Virus record (IMG/VR): IMGVR_UViG_3300021138_000019
Span: 1 to 64,000 of that record
DNA length: 64,000 nt
Reading direction: 5' to 3' (one strand)
From: a virus
The notes below the pieces were generated by a model. It ran no database searches. It worked only from the letters and a program-made list of their open reading frames with translations, and had not been told where the DNA came from. The position numbers were made by a program, and so were the translations under genes. Positions 36,641 through 45,708 of the stretch are shown here, one piece after another; position 1 is the first letter of the stretch, and each line of letters starts with the position of its first letter.

Positions 36641-38014
36641 ATGTATCTATCCGAAGAACTACAAAGGAAATGGCAACCAATTCTGGAGCATCCAGAGTTA
36701 GAGTCAATTAAAGATCCATACAAGAAAGCAGTTACTTCTGTTATTCTTGAGAATCAACACCAAGCAATGCAAAAGGATCGTCAGTCTTTGAATGAAACTT
36801 CAGACTACGGACCAACAAACGTTACTGGTGGTGTACAGAACTTTGACCCAATCTTAATCAGCTTGGTTCGCCGTTCATTACCAAACTTGATTGCGTATGA
36901 TGTTGCTGGTGTTCAACCAATGACAGGTCCAACAGGTTTGATTTTTGCAATGCGTGCTCGTTATGCTCCAGGCGCAACAGGTCCATCACAGGGCGGTGCA
37001 GAAGCCTTCTATAACGAAGCTAATACACAGTTCTCTGGTAACAACTCTGCGTTCGGCCCATACAACGAATACGGATTCTCTGGTAACACAGGTTCTGATA
37101 CTTCTACGAACTATTGGTCTGGCGCTAACGTTGCCGGTTCTAATAATTTCACAACTGGTATCGGTATGCAAACAGCTATTGCTGAAGCATTAGGTTCAGA
37201 TGTAGGTAATGCATTCCAGCAAATGGCATTCTCAATCGAGAAAGTTACTGTTACAGCACAATCTAGAGCATTGAAAGCTGAGTACTCTTTAGAACTCGCA
37301 CAAGACTTAAAAGCAATTCACGGTCTTGATGCAGAAACAGAATTGTCAAATATTCTGTCTACAGAAATTTTAGCTGAAATTAACCGTGAAGTTATTCGTA
37401 CAATTTATTTGTCTGCTGTAAAAGGTGCACAATACGGTACAGTTACTCCTGGTTATTTTGACTTAGATACAGACTCTAACGGTCGTTGGTCAGTTGAGCG
37501 TTTCAAAGGTTTGATTTTCCAAGTCGAACGTGATGCTAACGTTATTGCAAAACAAACTCGTAGAGGTAAAGGTAACGTGATGATCGTATCCTCCGATGTT
37601 GCTTCTGCTATGGCAATGGCTGGTGTATTATCTTATACTCCTGCTCTGCAATCAGATCTACAAGTTGACGATACAGGCAATACATTTGCTGGATTGTTAC
37701 ACGGACGCATTAAAGTTTACATTGACCCATACTTTGGTGGTTATACACAAAACGTCGAATTGGCAACAATCGGCTATAAAGGTACATCACCATATGATGC
37801 AGGTATTTTCTACTGCCCGTATGTTCCTTTACAAATGGTTCGTGCAGTTGACCAGTTTACATTCCAACCAAAAATTGGATTCAAAACTCGTTACGGTATG
37901 GTAGCAAACCCGTTTGCACAAGGTATTACAGCACAGCCATCAACTGGTGGTGGTGTAATTCAAGCAGGTACAAACGTATACTACCGTATTTTCGGTGTTA
38001 AAAACTTGATGTAA
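36641..38014 (+). CDS. 23: Major capsid protein gp23
   Basis: A 457-residue homologue of T4 gp23 (521 aa), the HK97-fold hexamer subunit. Typical segments: VTGGVQNFDPILISLVRRSLPNLIAYDV, the AFQQMAFSIEKVTVTAQSRALKAEYSLELAQDLKAIHGLDAE helix, VMIVSSDVASAMA and KIGFKTRYGMVANPFA. The ~65 N-terminal residues should be removed by gp21. AAGGAG lies 9 nt upstream of the ATG. Followed by a strong terminator. Confidence 0.96.
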   Translation: MYLSEELQRKWQPILEHPELESIKDPYKKAVTSVILENQHQAMQKDRQSLNETSDYGPTNVTGGVQNFDPILISLVRRSLPNLIAYDVAGVQPMTGPTGLIFAMRARYAPGATGPSQGGAEAFYNEANTQFSGNNSAFGPYNEYGFSGNTGSDTSTNYWSGANVAGSNNFTTGIGMQTAIAEALGSDVGNAFQQMAFSIEKVTVTAQSRALKAEYSLELAQDLKAIHGLDAETELSNILSTEILAEINREVIRTIYLSAVKGAQYGTVTPGYFDLDTDSNGRWSVERFKGLIFQVERDANVIAKQTRRGKGNVMIVSSDVASAMAMAGVLSYTPALQSDLQVDDTGNTFAGLLHGRIKVYIDPYFGGYTQNVELATIGYKGTSPYDAGIFYCPYVPLQMVRAVDQFTFQPKIGFKTRYGMVANPFAQGITAQPSTGGGVIQAGTNVYYRIFGVKNLM

Positions 38015-38044
38015 TCAAGAAACCACCGTTAAGAGTGGTACTTT

Positions 38045-38071
38045 AAAGGGGGTCGCAAGACCCCTTTTTTT
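38045..38071 (+). terminator. Strong intrinsic terminator after major capsid gene
   Basis: GGGGTC / GACCCC stem with a GCAA tetraloop, extended by AAA/TTT pairs and followed by a run of seven Ts (38065-38071). Confidence 0.85.
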
Positions 38072-38075
38072 GGCT

Positions 38076-38083
38076 TATAAATA
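38076..38083 (+). promoter_or_regulatory. Consensus T4 late promoter (TATAAATA)
   Basis: A perfect TATAAATA immediately after the gp23 terminator. Using T4 spacing (octamer at about -13 to -6), transcription would start at or next to the ATG at 38089. Confidence 0.7.
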
Positions 38084-38088
38084 ACGAT

Positions 38089-38592
38089 ATGACCGCACTA
38101 AACAGAAACCCACAGAATACCAATCTATTACAACCTACAAAGTTCTTGTTGAATTTTAAAAAAATTGATTCGGTACAATATTTTTGTCAGTCAGTTAATC
38201 TGCCTGGCATTACTTTGTCCGGCCCTGCAAAACAAAGTACCCCGTTTTTAACGATACCAAAAGCTGGTGATGTTTTGACCTATAATCCTTTATCTGTTAC
38301 ATTTACTGTAGATGAAGATTTACAAACTATTAAAGCAATTCAAAATTGGTTACTTGGGATTGCAGATCCATCAGCATTTCAAAATAGAAATATAAATTAT
38401 AAAAATAATTATTCCGATGCGACTCTTACAATACTCACCGGTTTAAATAATAATAATTTAAAAATTCAATTTGTAAATTTATTCCCGACAGATATATCAG
38501 ATATCAAGTTTGACACTAAAGAATCGGCAGATGATATTATTGTTGCATCGGCAAATTTTAAATATGAATATTATACCATATTGACATCTTAA
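38089..38592 (+). CDS. Tail tube-fold protein, candidate tail completion protein gp3
   Basis: A 167-residue protein with the plan of the gp19 tube family: an N-terminal FLLNFKKIDSVQYFCQSVNLPGI, a central LTYNPLSVTFTVDEDLQTIKAIQNWL, and a C-terminal FPTDISDIKFDTKESADDIIVASANFKYEYY that matches the tube protein's late strands. T4 gp3 (176 aa) terminates the tube, and cyanophages often carry gp3 between gp23 and uvsY, which favours gp3. A gp54-like tube initiator is less likely given its size. No ribosome-binding site is seen. Confidence 0.6.
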   Translation: MTALNRNPQNTNLLQPTKFLLNFKKIDSVQYFCQSVNLPGITLSGPAKQSTPFLTIPKAGDVLTYNPLSVTFTVDEDLQTIKAIQNWLLGIADPSAFQNRNINYKNNYSDATLTILTGLNNNNLKIQFVNLFPTDISDIKFDTKESADDIIVASANFKYEYYTILTS

Positions 38593-38609
38593 CTGTTTTA
38601 TGTTATACT
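38581..38609 (+). promoter_or_regulatory. Sigma-70 promoter for uvsY-uvsW
   Basis: TTGACA (38581-38586), 17-nt spacer, TATACT (38604-38609). It overlaps the stop of the preceding late gene and lies 25 nt before the uvsY ATG. It separates early recombination genes from the late head/tail block. Confidence 0.8.
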
Positions 38610-38633
38610 AAAATTTTATAATTGGATTTTGAT

Positions 38634-39068
38634 ATGGAAAAACTTGATAATATTTTGAAACTGTGGGAAAATGATTCTGCTATTGATAAAACAGAACCGA
38701 GCAATGAACTCACAAGAGTTCCACAGCTACACAGTAAATACTTAAATATACTAACGACACATAAGATTGCCGCTAAAAAGGCTTTCTTTGACCTTCAGCG
38801 CATGAAAAAGGTTAAGTGGGAATACTATACTGGTAAAATGGACAAAGACACATTAGACCAGTATGGGTGGGAACCGTTCCAGTTTACATTAAAATCTGAT
38901 GTAAGCACTTACATGGATGCGGATGAAGATATTATTAGACTTAACGAGAAAAAAGTATACCACGATGAAGTGGTTTCTGTGGTTGAGTATATTATGAATG
39001 AATTGAAGTCTAGGACATTTCAACTTAGAGACATTATATCGTGGGAGAAATTTATTGGAGGACAATGA
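38634..39068 (+). CDS. uvsY: Recombination mediator UvsY
   Basis: A 144-residue homologue of T4 UvsY (137 aa), which loads UvsX recombinase on gp32-coated single-stranded DNA. The core SKYLNILTTHKIAAKKAFFDLQRMKKVKWEYYTGKMD and the C-terminal helix ELKSRTFQLRDIISWEKFI align well with T4. The ATG at 38634 is preferred to an upstream in-frame TTG (38622). The stop overlaps the uvsW start (ATGA), so the two are likely coupled, as in T4. Confidence 0.85.
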   Translation: MEKLDNILKLWENDSAIDKTEPSNELTRVPQLHSKYLNILTTHKIAAKKAFFDLQRMKKVKWEYYTGKMDKDTLDQYGWEPFQFTLKSDVSTYMDADEDIIRLNEKKVYHDEVVSVVEYIMNELKSRTFQLRDIISWEKFIGGQ

Positions 39069-40567
39069 GTGACTTAGTAATTTACAAAAAAAATGAAGCA
39101 TACCTTCAAGTTAAATGTGAGCAACATATTGCAAAAGAACTATCTGAATATTTTACGTTCTTTGTACCAGGTCACAAGTTTACTCCTGCCTTTAGAAATA
39201 AAATATGGGACGGAAAGATCCGTCTTTTTGATTTAAGGAATAATTCTCTGTATCTTGGCTTACTCGATTATGTTAAAGAGTTTAGCAAAGACAGAGAATA
39301 TTCAATAGAATATACTGAACCATCTGTAGATGTAGAAGATGAATTCAGCAGATACCATGCCGAAAAGTTTGTAGATTCTTTAAAATTACAATCTCAAAAT
39401 AAAGATATTCTTACGCACGACCATCAATTAGATGCGTTTATCAACGTTATGCAGAGGCGTAGAGCACTTTTATTATCTCCTACAGCATCAGGTAAGTCTT
39501 TAATCATTTATCTCTTTGTACGTCAGTTTATAGATTTTCAAAATTTGAAAGGACTTATTTTAGTTCCAACTACTTCTCTCGTTGAACAACTTTATTCGGA
39601 TTTTATAGATTATTCTACCGAAAATAGTTTTGATACAGAATCAAATACTCAAAAAATTTATTCCGGTCAAGAAAAAACTTATGTGAAACCAATTACGATA
39701 TCCACTTGGCAGTCAATGCAAAATATGCCGGATAATTTTTTTCATCAATTTGATTATGTAATTGGTGATGAAGCCCACCTTTTTAAAGCAAAAGAACTTA
39801 CTCGTATACTTTCATCTTGTGTAAATACAAAATATAGGATAGGATTAACCGGAACTTTAGATGGGACAAAGACTCACAAACTTGTTCTTGAAGGCCTTTT
39901 TGGTACTGCAAAAAAAGTTATATCGACTAAAGAACTTATTGATAAAGGCATTCTTTCTAATTTTGAAGTTAAATGTCTTGTGTTAAAACATTCAAAAGAA
40001 ATATGTGAAGAAATGAAAGATGCAACATATCAAGAAGAATTAGAATATCTTATATTGAATGAACAACGTAATAAATTTATAAAAAACCTTGCCGTGAGTA
40101 TGAAAACAAATACTCTGATTCTTTATCAAATGGTTGACAAACACGGCAAAATACTGTATAATATGATTAAGAATACAGAGAAGATTGGTAATAGGAAAAT
40201 CTTCTTTGTTTCAGGTGAAACAGAAACAAGTGAACGTGAAGAGATTCGTAAAATTGTGGAGAAAGAACATGATGCAATTATTGTTGCTTCTTTTGGTACT
40301 TTTAGTACAGGAATTAACATTAGGAATTTACATAACATTATATTTGCATCTCCTTCAAAATCAAGGATTCGAAATTTACAATCAATTGGGAGAGGTTTAC
40401 GTTTAGCGGAAGGAAAAGCAACCGCAACATTATATGATATTTCTGATGATTTGAGACATAAAAAACACACAAATCATACACTAAGACATTTTATGGAACG
40501 GGTTGATATATATAATGAAGAAAAGTTTCCTTTTAAAATATACAATATAGGACTTAAAAATGGATAA
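39065..40567 (+). CDS. uvsW: RNA-DNA and DNA helicase UvsW
   Basis: A 500-residue homologue of T4 UvsW (503 aa), an SF2 helicase that unwinds R-loops and branched DNA, shutting off origin replication and promoting recombination. Walker A SPTASGKS (138-145), DEAH box (235-238), TGTLDG motif III region and QSIGRGLR motif VI are all present. The ATG at 39065 follows TTGGAGG; an upstream GTG at 39041 would extend into uvsY and is less likely. Confidence 0.92.
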   Translation: MSDLVIYKKNEAYLQVKCEQHIAKELSEYFTFFVPGHKFTPAFRNKIWDGKIRLFDLRNNSLYLGLLDYVKEFSKDREYSIEYTEPSVDVEDEFSRYHAEKFVDSLKLQSQNKDILTHDHQLDAFINVMQRRRALLLSPTASGKSLIIYLFVRQFIDFQNLKGLILVPTTSLVEQLYSDFIDYSTENSFDTESNTQKIYSGQEKTYVKPITISTWQSMQNMPDNFFHQFDYVIGDEAHLFKAKELTRILSSCVNTKYRIGLTGTLDGTKTHKLVLEGLFGTAKKVISTKELIDKGILSNFEVKCLVLKHSKEICEEMKDATYQEELEYLILNEQRNKFIKNLAVSMKTNTLILYQMVDKHGKILYNMIKNTEKIGNRKIFFVSGETETSEREEIRKIVEKEHDAIIVASFGTFSTGINIRNLHNIIFASPSKSRIRNLQSIGRGLRLAEGKATATLYDISDDLRHKKHTNHTLRHFMERVDIYNEEKFPFKIYNIGLKNG

Positions 40568-40949
40568 TACAAACGTTAAGATAGTCAGATTAAAAAGTGG
40601 GGAAGACATTCTTTGTAATCTTCTAATTAATGAAGATAAAGTTTTAATTAATCTTTTAGAACCAATGTTAATGGAAACAGAAACATATGGGGGAAATCAA
40701 CATTTAGTAATTTCAAATTGGCTTCCCGTAGCTCTTATTAAAGAAAATAGATCTGTTGTACCTATTACTGAAGTTCTTTGTGTAATGCAACCAAATGAAG
40801 AACTGGTTGAATATTATGATGAGACTCTTAAGAAGATGAATAAAACTCTAGTAGTTAAAGACATGGACGATTTAACTGAAGAGGAAATGATAAAAATGAT
40901 GGAAGTAATGGAAGAAATAAAATCAACTAAAGGATTGGTAATTCATTAA
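40560..40949 (+). CDS. Sm-like domain protein 1
   Basis: A 129-residue protein. The first ~70 residues (VKIVRLKSGEDILCNLLINEDKVLINLLEPMLM) resemble small Sm/LSm-like beta-barrel proteins frequent in T4-like phages; the C-terminal half is acidic and helical (DDLTEEEMIKMMEVMEEI). A paralogue (60581-60895) precedes gp43. It overlaps uvsW by 8 bp. RNA binding is possible by fold, but unproven. Confidence 0.5.
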   Translation: MDNTNVKIVRLKSGEDILCNLLINEDKVLINLLEPMLMETETYGGNQHLVISNWLPVALIKENRSVVPITEVLCVMQPNEELVEYYDETLKKMNKTLVVKDMDDLTEEEMIKMMEVMEEIKSTKGLVIH

Positions 40950-41028
40950 ATTAATAATCTTTAACAGGGTACATAGCCAGTGTAGCACTTGTCAAGCACT
41001 TTGTCAATACTTTTTACGGTAAACTTGA

Positions 41029-41574
41029 ATGAAAAAAACTAAAGAATATGTTAATAATGCTGATTTTACTCAAGCATTAATTGATTATAAAACAGCATCG
41101 GACGAGGCAAAAAGACTCGGTAAACCAAAACCAAAGATCCCGAATTATATCGGCGAATGTTGGATGAAGATTGCCGAGAATTTTTCGCACAAACCTAATT
41201 TTATTAATTACCCGCATAGGGAAGAAATGGTATCGGACGGTATTGAAAATTGTCTAATGTATTTTGAAAATTTTGATCCAAAAAAATCTAAGAACCCATT
41301 TGCTTACTTCTCACAAGTTGTATTCTATGCATTTTTACGTAGAATAGATAAAGAGAAAAAACAATTATACGTTAAATATAAGTCAACCGAAATGATTGGT
41401 GTTTTGGATGAACATGAGCAAAACGACTTTGAAGATGGAACTTCAAGACAATTTCATTTATATGATAATATTGGTGAATTTATTTCCACGTATGAAAAAA
41501 ATAAAAAAGCTAAACTTGAAAAAACCAAGAAAAAGGCAAAAGGACTTGAAAAATTTATTAAGGAGACGGTATGA
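41029..41574 (+). CDS. 55: Late transcription sigma factor gp55
   Basis: A 181-residue homologue of T4 gp55 (185 aa), the divergent sigma subunit that directs host RNA polymerase to TATAAATA late promoters. Matching landmarks: YVNNADFTQALIDYK at the start, EEMVSDGIENCLMYFENFDPKKSKNPFAYFSQVVFYAFLRRIDKEKK in the core. Its presence explains the many late octamers in this window. The 79-nt gap upstream shows no clear promoter. It overlaps the next gene by 4 bp. Confidence 0.9.
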   Translation: MKKTKEYVNNADFTQALIDYKTASDEAKRLGKPKPKIPNYIGECWMKIAENFSHKPNFINYPHREEMVSDGIENCLMYFENFDPKKSKNPFAYFSQVVFYAFLRRIDKEKKQLYVKYKSTEMIGVLDEHEQNDFEDGTSRQFHLYDNIGEFISTYEKNKKAKLEKTKKKAKGLEKFIKETV

Positions 41575-42011
41575 TTGATTACAACGGTTTAAAAATAGGC
41601 TTCACATGTTCTTGTTTTGATTTGTTTCATGCCGGACATGTAATGATGTTGAAAGAGGCAAGAACACAATGCGACTATTTAATTGTAGGTCTACAATCTG
41701 ACCCTACCATTGATAGACCAGAAAAAAATAAACCGGTACAAACATTACTAGAACGGTATATTCAACTTGAAGGTTGCAAGTACGTGGATGAAATAGTTCC
41801 CTATTCCACCGAAAAAGAGTTGATGGACATCTTGACAAGTTACCCAATTGATGTTAGAATAATAGGAGAAGAGTACAGGGACAAGCAATTTACCGGTTTC
41901 AACCTATCAATGTCTGTGTACTTCAATTCAAGACAACACAGTTTCAGTACAACAGAACTAAGACAACGTGTATTAACAGCAAACACTAAATCATTACTAC
42001 CGACTAAATGA
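41571..42011 (+). CDS. Cytidylyltransferase-like nucleotidyltransferase
   Basis: A 146-residue member of the TagD/cytidylyltransferase superfamily. The nucleotide-binding HxGH motif is FDLFHAGHV (about residues 17-25), and the C-terminal STTELRQRV fits the ISSTxxR motif. Such enzymes join CTP or ATP to small phosphates, for example glycerol-3-phosphate. It is a common auxiliary gene of T4-like cyanophages; the substrate here is unknown. It overlaps gp55 by 4 bp, so is expressed with it. Confidence 0.75.
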   Translation: MIDYNGLKIGFTCSCFDLFHAGHVMMLKEARTQCDYLIVGLQSDPTIDRPEKNKPVQTLLERYIQLEGCKYVDEIVPYSTEKELMDILTSYPIDVRIIGEEYRDKQFTGFNLSMSVYFNSRQHSFSTTELRQRVLTANTKSLLPTK

Positions 42012-42015
42012 AAAA

Positions 42016-42285
42016 ATGAAAGAACGTTGGAAATCCGGTAAATTAACTCCTGAAATTGTAAGAAAAAATGGGCAACATGGTTTAAAAGGTAAAGATATAC
42101 ATAATACTATTGACATTGAATACAAAGGTGTGATATACTACGGGTGGCGTGAACTTAAAGAAAAGACTAAAGTGACAAAACATTTATACAACAAATACTA
42201 TCTTAATGGTATTGATCCGGAATCTAGAATTGGTTCTAACGGACCAAACCCAAATAACATGAACTTTTTGAAAGGAGGTGTCTGA
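42016..42285 (+). CDS. Small hypothetical protein, possible DNA-binding module
   Basis: An 89-residue basic protein. The stretch YKGVIYYGWRELKEKTKVTKHLYNKYYLNG resembles the modular DNA-binding units that accompany homing endonucleases (NUMOD type), and the N-terminus is rich in Lys/Arg. No nuclease motif is visible, so it could be a remnant of a homing endonuclease or a small regulator. It lies between the nucleotidyltransferase and gp47; AAAGGAGG near its end serves gp47. Confidence 0.45.
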   Translation: MKERWKSGKLTPEIVRKNGQHGLKGKDIHNTIDIEYKGVIYYGWRELKEKTKVTKHLYNKYYLNGIDPESRIGSNGPNPNNMNFLKGGV

Positions 42286-42286
42286 A

Positions 42287-43361
42287 ATGAAAGTAGCTAT
42301 CATAACGGACCAGCATTTTCGGTGTTAGAAACGATTCTCCTCAATTTTTGGATTATTATGAAAAATTTTACAGAGATATTTTTTTTCCTAGCCTCGATGG
42401 TGATTCTATATCTACTGTTTTGGTTCTTGGGGATACATTTGACAGGCGTAAATATATAAATTTTAATACTTTGAAACGTACTAGAGAAATGTTTTTCGAT
42501 GAATTACTTGCCAGAAATATCAATGTCATAATGTTAGCTGGTAATCATGATACATTTTTTAAAAATACTAATGATGTAAATTCTATTGATTTGTTATTGA
42601 ATGATTACTCTAATATTACAATCATAGATCATCCAACTGAAATCACTGTTGGTGAATATAAAGTCTGTATGCTACCATGGATATGTGCGGACAATTATCA
42701 AGATAGCATGGATGTAATTAAACAAAGTAAGGCAAATATTTGCATGGGGCATTTAGAGATTGCTGGTTTTGCAATGTATCGTGGTATGCATTCTGATGAA
42801 GGATTAGATCGTGAACTTTTTAACAAATTTGAATATACTTTTTCCGGCCATTATCATCATAAACATAATTTTGGCAACATTTATTACCTCGGAAATCCAT
42901 ATGAACTCACATGGCAGGATTATTCTGATCCTCGGGGTTTTCATATTTTTGATTTCAACACTATGGATGAACCAAGGTTTATAGCAAATCCTAACAACAT
43001 GTTTCTTAAAATTATGTATGATGATAAAGCTGAAACAGTTATTGAAATAAACGCAAAAGATTTATCAAAATATACCAATACACATGTTAAAGTGGTTGTA
43101 ATTAATAAAACAAATCCTTACTTATTTGAAAAATTTGTAAATCGGTTATACCAGTCTAACCCGGCCGATGTTTCTATCGCAGAAGATTTTTCAGAGTTGA
43201 CAGAAGATTTAAATTCTGATATAATAGATCAAGCTGATGATACTTTGTCAATTCTAAGTAAGTATGTTGATACTATCAAAGAAGATCACATTGACAACAA
43301 CAAACTTAAAAATATTTTCAAAGAACTATACGTAGAAGCATTGAATCCTGATACAGAATGA
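42287..43361 (+). CDS. 47: Recombination nuclease subunit gp47, +1 frameshift near start
   Basis: Homologue of T4 gp47 (339 aa), the Mre11-like nuclease partner of gp46. A good start (ATG 42287 after AAAGGAGG) encodes 11 residues ending TDQHF, then meets TAG at 42326. Skipping one base at 42320 joins TDQHF to GVRNDSPQF in the main frame, giving 357 residues and restoring metallophosphatase motif I (DxH). Later motifs GDTFDRR, GNHD and SGHYHH are all in the main frame (to 43361). The break is either a +1 programmed shift (UUU C) or a sequence error in a TTTT run. The longest uninterrupted frame begins at ATG 42348. Confidence 0.85.
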
Positions 43362-45070
43362 TATTATTTAAAAAAATAAAATGGCGTAATTTTTTAAGTA
43401 CCGGCGCACATTTCACAGAAATTGATTTTACCAAATCTACAAATACATTGATTATTGGGCATAATGGGGCTGGAAAATCCACAATATTAGATGCGTTATG
43501 TTTTGTATTATTTAATAAGCCTTATCGTAAAATAAACAAAACACAGATTCCCAATTCTATTAACAATTCAGATTGCATTGTAGAAATAGAATTTGAAATT
43601 GGTTCTAAAAAATATAAAGTTATACGAGGTATCAAACCTAATACGTTTGAGATTTTCTGTAATGGGGTTTTGTTGAACCAAGATGCGAAAGCAAAAGACT
43701 ATCAGGAACACTTAGAGAAGTTTATTCTCAAATTAAATTATAAGTCCTTTACGCAAGTAGTCATCCTTGGTTCGGCATCTTTTATACCGTTCATGCAGTT
43801 AGAAACAAAAGACCGCAGAACGATTATTGAAGACTTGTTAGATATTGAAATTTTTTCTGAAATGAATGTTATTCTTGCCGACAAATTAAAAATTGTAAAA
43901 AACAATCTAATACAAAATATAAGCGACAGAAAACTCAAAACTGAATTAATTAAAACTAATGAAGGTTTCATTGAACAACAAAAACAATCACATGCAGAAG
44001 AGATTGAAACAAAAAGAAAAGAAATTGAAGAGTCCTCAAATATCATTGAGAAGTTACAATGCGATATTAAACTTATTAATAAGCATATTGCGGTGTTACA
44101 ATCTAAAATACAAGACAAGGAATCAGTTGAAGATAAGACAAAAAAACTTTTTCAACTTGAGGCGAAAATTGAGTCCAACATAAAAAAAATCAATAAGGAT
44201 ATTGAGTTCTATGAAAAAAACGACCACTGCCCAACCTGTAGACAATCAATCGAATCAGGATTCAAAACAACACAAGTATCCGAACGTCAAAGTAAAGTCG
44301 ATGTTCAACAAAAGGGCCTTAAAGAAATTACAGAGGAAATTAACAAACGAAACGAACGATTAACAGAGATTTTTAATATTGTTAAACATATAAACGCACA
44401 TAATAATGAAGTTATAACACATAATTCAACTGTATCGGCAACTCAAAAATACGTAACAAAGTTGTTGAAAGAGATTGATGAGTTATCTATTAAAAGAGAT
44501 ACCCTAACAGAAGAAGCCGGTATAAAAAAACTAAGAACTGAGTTAAACTCTTTACAATTAGATCATGAAGAACTTCACAAAACAAAACAATATTATGATT
44601 TTGCATCGACATTATTGAAAGATACTGGTATTAAAACTAAGATAGTTCGTCAGTATTTACCAGTTATGAATAAGTTAATCAATAAGTATTTGACTGCAAT
44701 GGACTTCTTTGTTAATTTTAATATCGATGAAAATTTTGAAGAGACAATTAAATCAAGACACCGTGATGAATTTAGTTATTCTAATTTTTCAGAAGGCGAA
44801 AAACTTAGAATTGATTTGGCATTATTATTTACCTGGCGAGAAATTGCTAAAATGAAAAATTCTACAAATACCAATCTACTAATATTAGATGAAGTATTTG
44901 ATTCTAGTCTTGACATTGCCGGCACAGAAGAGTTTTTAAAATTACTCAATCAACTTGGTACTGATACTAACTTGTTTGTAATTTCACATAAGGGTGACCA
45001 ACTATTTGACAAATTCCGGTCAGTAATTAAATTTGAGAAAAAAACCAATTTCAGTAGGATCGTAAAATGA
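43358..45070 (+). CDS. 46: Recombination ATPase subunit gp46
   Basis: A 570-residue homologue of T4 gp46 (560 aa), the Rad50/SbcC-like partner of gp47 in end resection. Walker A GHNGAGKST (34-42), coiled coil ~170-430 interrupted by a CPTC zinc hook near 290-295, ABC signature FSEGEK near 477, Walker B LLILDE near 507 and the SHKG H-loop. It overlaps gp47 by 4 bp (ATGA), typical for the pair. Confidence 0.93.
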   Translation: MILFKKIKWRNFLSTGAHFTEIDFTKSTNTLIIGHNGAGKSTILDALCFVLFNKPYRKINKTQIPNSINNSDCIVEIEFEIGSKKYKVIRGIKPNTFEIFCNGVLLNQDAKAKDYQEHLEKFILKLNYKSFTQVVILGSASFIPFMQLETKDRRTIIEDLLDIEIFSEMNVILADKLKIVKNNLIQNISDRKLKTELIKTNEGFIEQQKQSHAEEIETKRKEIEESSNIIEKLQCDIKLINKHIAVLQSKIQDKESVEDKTKKLFQLEAKIESNIKKINKDIEFYEKNDHCPTCRQSIESGFKTTQVSERQSKVDVQQKGLKEITEEINKRNERLTEIFNIVKHINAHNNEVITHNSTVSATQKYVTKLLKEIDELSIKRDTLTEEAGIKKLRTELNSLQLDHEELHKTKQYYDFASTLLKDTGIKTKIVRQYLPVMNKLINKYLTAMDFFVNFNIDENFEETIKSRHRDEFSYSNFSEGEKLRIDLALLFTWREIAKMKNSTNTNLLILDEVFDSSLDIAGTEEFLKLLNQLGTDTNLFVISHKGDQLFDKFRSVIKFEKKTNFSRIVK

Positions 45071-45708
45071 GTGAATTTAAATTAATAATTGAAGAAGATA
45101 AACCAGCTAAAGTTAATACCAAAGCTGATGATGTTATTAGTTTTGATACAAGTAAGGCACTTGAGATTAAAACCGAAAAACCGAAAAATATAATTCCTCT
45201 AGTGCCTGAGTATCACTCAATATTAAGAGAAGTGATGCCCGAGTTTGATTTTTCAAAACCACCTGTAAATCCAAATGAACTTGCATCTGCACTCGTAGAT
45301 ACTTGTATTCAAAGTAAAGGTTACGGGTTATCTGCAAATCAATGCGGACTTAAATATCGTGTATTTGTAATGGGTGCCGGTGATGAATATGTTGCGTTCT
45401 TTAACCCAAAATTACTGGCAACACGAGGTGAAATTCATATGGAAGAAGCCTGTTTATCTTTTCCTTTATTAAATCTTTTTGTTACGAGAGCGGCAGAAAT
45501 AGATGTTGAGTACCAAGACTTTAACGGACTGGTAAAGACCGCAACTTTTAACGGTATAAGTGCAAGATGTTGGTTGCATGAGCTTGACCACATGAACGGA
45601 ATAGTGTATACTGATATTGTAAAACCTTTAGCCTTACAACAAGGATACAAAAGACGTATGAAAACTTTAGGTAAATTAGGATACAAATTTAAAAAGATTA
45701 AAAAATGA
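45067..45708 (+). CDS. def: Peptide deformylase
   Basis: A 213-residue enzyme removing formyl groups from nascent proteins. Motif 1 GYGLSANQ (85-92), motif 2 EEACLS with metal ligand C129 (usual EGCLS, here Ala replaces Gly), motif 3 HELDH (171-175) with two His ligands and the catalytic Glu. A ~45-residue charged N-terminal extension is absent from bacterial enzymes. Deformylases are recurrent cyanophage auxiliary genes. It overlaps gp46 and the next gene by 4 bp each. Confidence 0.88.
   Translation: MSEFKLIIEEDKPAKVNTKADDVISFDTSKALEIKTEKPKNIIPLVPEYHSILREVMPEFDFSKPPVNPNELASALVDTCIQSKGYGLSANQCGLKYRVFVMGAGDEYVAFFNPKLLATRGEIHMEEACLSFPLLNLFVTRAAEIDVEYQDFNGLVKTATFNGISARCWLHELDHMNGIVYTDIVKPLALQQGYKRRMKTLGKLGYKFKKIKK

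Noticed and set aside
40950-41028. Promoter before gp55
   Set aside because: TTGTCA copies occur, but no acceptable -10 hexamer lies at 16-18 nt; nothing convincing is seen.
42348-43361. gp47 starting at ATG 42348
   Set aside because: This start would drop the conserved metal-binding motif I and lacks a ribosome-binding site; the upstream start with a +1 shift explains the data better.
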